DNA of 61,134 nt from Roseococcus sp. SDR (GTDB lineage Bacteria; Pseudomonadota; Alphaproteobacteria; Acetobacterales; Acetobacteraceae). A model generated the notes under the pieces. It made no database searches. It was given only the letters and a program-made list of their open reading frames with translations, and was not told the DNA's origin. The position numbers were made by a program, and so were the translations under genes. Position 1 is the first letter of the stretch, and the number at the start of each line of letters is the position of its first letter. This document shows positions 59,390-61,134 of the stretch, in pieces. The stretch is taken from contig NZ_JAHRCU010000024.1 in the NCBI RefSeq assembly GCF_019083995.1, forward strand, positions 1 to 61,134, written 5' to 3'.

Positions 59390-61134
59390 CGGAAGAGGCG
59401 CCGGAGAATTCCGGCGAACTCCCCAGCCCCCGCCGGCTCTCCGCCACCCTGACCGGGTTGCGGGTTGCCGGCTTCAAGAGCTTCGCCGAGCCCGTGCAGG
59501 TCCCCGTCCTGCCCGGGCTGACGGGCATTGTGGGCCCCAATGGCTGCGGCAAGTCCAACGTGGTCGAGGCGCTGCGCTGGGCTATGGGGGAAAGCTCGGC
59601 CCGCAGTCTGCGCGGCGGCGAGATGGATGACATCATCTTCGCCGGCACCGCGACCCGCCCCGCCCGCAACCTGGCCGAGGTGGTGCTGAGCCTGGAGGAT
59701 GCGGAGGGCGTGGCCCCGGCGCCGATGGATCAGGCCGCCGAACTCGAGGTGATCCGCCGGATCGAGCGCGGCTCGGGCAGCCATTACCGGATCAACGGGC
59801 GCGAGGTGCGCGCGCGCGACGTGCAGACCATGTTCGCCGACCTCGCGAGTGGCCCGCGCGCCTCGGGCATGGTGAGCCAGGGGCGCGTGGCCACGCTGAT
59901 CGGCGCCAAGCCCGAGGAGCGCCGCTCGGTGCTCGAGGAGGCGGCCGGCATCGCGGGGCTGCGCGCCCGCCGGCACGAGGCCGAGCTGAAGCTGCGCCAG
60001 GCCGAGACGAACCTCGCGCGCAGCGAGGACCTGCTGGCGCAGCTCAACCTCCAGCAGGAGGCGCTGCGCAAGCAGGCGCGGCAGGCGAACCGCTACCGGA
60101 ACCTGTCCGGGCTGGTGCGCGATGCGGAGGGCGAGTGGTTCGCCATCCTCGTCGCCCGGGCCGAGGCGGCGATCGAGGCGGCGCGGGGGAACCAGGCCGG
60201 CCGTGCCCAGGCGCTGCAGCATGCCGAGGCGGCGGCGGAGGAGGCGGTGCGCCTGCATGCCGCCGCCCTCTCGGCCATCGAGACGCCCCGCGCCGAGGAG
60301 GGTGTGGCCCGCACCCTGCTGGAACGCCGGCGCGTCGAGGCGGAGAACATCGCCGCCGAGGCCGGCCGCGCCGCCGAGGCGCTGGCGGAGGCCGAGGCCG
60401 CGCTGGCGCAATTGCTGGCCGATCTGGAAGACGCCGCCGGGGTGGAGCGCGATGCCCGCGCCGCCGAGACCCGCGCCCAGCGCGAGGCGGCGGGCCTCGC
60501 TTCGGCCGAGGCGCAGCTCCCCGCCCGGATCGAGGCGGCGGAGGCCGAGGCCGCCGGGCTGGAGGGCGAACTCGCCGCCGCCGAGGCCGCGAATGAGGCG
60601 GCCACCGAGGCCGCGGCCTCGCTTGCCGCCCGTGCCAATCAATTGGCGGCCGAGCTGGCCTTCAGCGACCAGCGGGCCAAGCGGCTTTCCGAGCAGCTGG
60701 CCCAGATGCTCAGCCAGCGCGCCACGGCGGAGGCGCAGAGCGTGCCGCAGGCGGCGCTGGATGCGGCGGATGCGGCGCTCACGGCCGCCGAGGCGCGGCT
60801 GGAAGAGGCCCGCACCGGCTTCGAGGCGGCCGAGCGCGCCCGCGCCGAGGCCGAGCGCCGCGCCAATGCCGCCCGCGACGCCGCCCGCGCCGCCGAGATC
60901 GAGCGCGGCGCGGCCGAGCGTGCCCGCAGCGCCGCCGCCCAGCGCCTGCAATCGGCCCGACAGCGCGAGGAGGCCGCACGCCGCGCTTCCCCGCCCATGC
61001 CGGATGCCGCGCTGCTGCCCACGGCGCGCGAGGCCGCCGCCGCCGCCGAAGCGGCGCTCCGCGAAGCCGAGGCGCGGCTGGCCGCCGCCCGCGCCGCGCG
61101 GGAGGAAGCCGCGCGCGAGGCCGCCGCCGCCCGC
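59386..61134 (+). CDS. smc: chromosome segregation protein SMC, N-terminal part (3' truncated by window)
   Basis: At least 583 residues, running off the window. It starts GTG 59386, overlapping the DsbA-like gene. The head has LRVAGFKSFAEPVQV, Walker A GPNGCGKSNVVEALRW near residues 50-65, then MGESSARSLRGGEMDDIIFAG and the Q-loop. After about residue 170 a long Ala/Glu/Arg coiled coil begins; the hinge and C-terminal ATPase half lie outside. Partner ScpA/ScpB are at 2047-3439. Condensin function. Confidence 0.93.
   Translation, partial: MTEEAPENSGELPSPRRLSATLTGLRVAGFKSFAEPVQVPVLPGLTGIVGPNGCGKSNVVEALRWAMGESSARSLRGGEMDDIIFAGTATRPARNLAEVVLSLEDAEGVAPAPMDQAAELEVIRRIERGSGSHYRINGREVRARDVQTMFADLASGPRASGMVSQGRVATLIGAKPEERRSVLEEAAGIAGLRARRHEAELKLRQAETNLARSEDLLAQLNLQQEALRKQARQANRYRNLSGLVRDAEGEWFAILVARAEAAIEAARGNQAGRAQALQHAEAAAEEAVRLHAAALSAIETPRAEEGVARTLLERRRVEAENIAAEAGRAAEALAEAEAALAQLLADLEDAAGVERDARAAETRAQREAAGLASAEAQLPARIEAAEAEAAGLEGELAAAEAANEAATEAAASLAARANQLAAELAFSDQRAKRLSEQLAQMLSQRATAEAQSVPQAALDAADAALTAAEARLEEARTGFEAAERARAEAERRANAARDAARAAEIERGAAERARSAAAQRLQSARQREEAARRASPPMPDAALLPTAREAAAAAEAALREAEARLAAARAAREEAAREAAAAR

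Noticed and set aside
59092-60951. A long minus-strand frame over smc
   Set aside because: It is Gly/Leu/Arg-rich shadow of the SMC coiled coil.
1-61134. tRNA, rRNA or CRISPR array
   Set aside because: I looked for T-loop GGTTCGA-type patterns and for evenly spaced repeats and found none.

Overview
The window is a chromosomal segment of a very GC-rich alphaproteobacterium. Codon third positions are almost all G or C, GTG and TTG starts are common, and the order SPOR-nagZ-scpA-scpB-tatB-tatC-serS is typical of the class. Many orphan Bug-type (tripartite tricarboxylate transporter) binding proteins and the GC-rich intergenic palindromes point to Acetobacteraceae of the Roseomonas type. The family is an inference from gene style; no rRNA or tRNA was seen.

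Layout. 1-7322: housekeeping run (SPOR protein, NagZ, an M50 site-2 protease, ScpA/ScpB, an orphan FbpC/PotA-type ATPase, TatB, TatC, SerRS). tatA, usually ahead of tatB, is absent here. 7353-18987: catabolic genes (DUF169 protein, ICL/PEP-mutase enzyme, N-formylglutamate amidohydrolase-like enzyme, D-2-hydroxyacid dehydrogenase, LLM flavin monooxygenase, PhnZ-like HD oxygenase, GST, CocE hydrolase), interleaved with three Bug proteins that are translationally coupled or tightly linked to enzymes. 19051-25900: IalB-like protein, lysine/peptidoglycan genes dapD and dapE, truA, fmt, def and a small heat-shock protein. 25953-28566: orphan peptide-type binding protein and a secreted alpha/beta hydrolase. 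28567-36059: gcl, a divergent IclR regulator, and a complete five-gene branched-chain-amino-acid-type ABC transporter. 36230-46242: CBS-BON protein, HbpS/GlcG-like protein, four more Bug proteins, a methyltransferase, acyl-CoA dehydrogenase, RidA and a CaiB-type CoA-transferase. 46524-53077: glycosyltransferase, hutU, DUF3297 protein, DUF6311-like membrane protein and msrP. 53467-54622: a short horizontally acquired-looking module that reads as a toxin tip plus immunity gene. 54729-61134: LOG protein, beta-CASP metallo-beta-lactamase, and the mutY-DUF721-DsbA-smc block, with smc cut by the window end.

How the parts fit. The housekeeping blocks are ordinary. The accessory parts look like a scavenging lifestyle: periplasmic carboxylate capture (seven Bug proteins without a local membrane pair), a Liv-type importer beside glyoxylate carboligase and its likely regulator, and coupled degradative enzymes. 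The most unusual items are the candidate toxin/immunity pair with a sharp fall in third-position GC, three related intergenic repeats with compensating stem changes, a four-hairpin cluster at 46276-46492, divergent mutY/DUF721 starts sharing one base, and the missing tatA.
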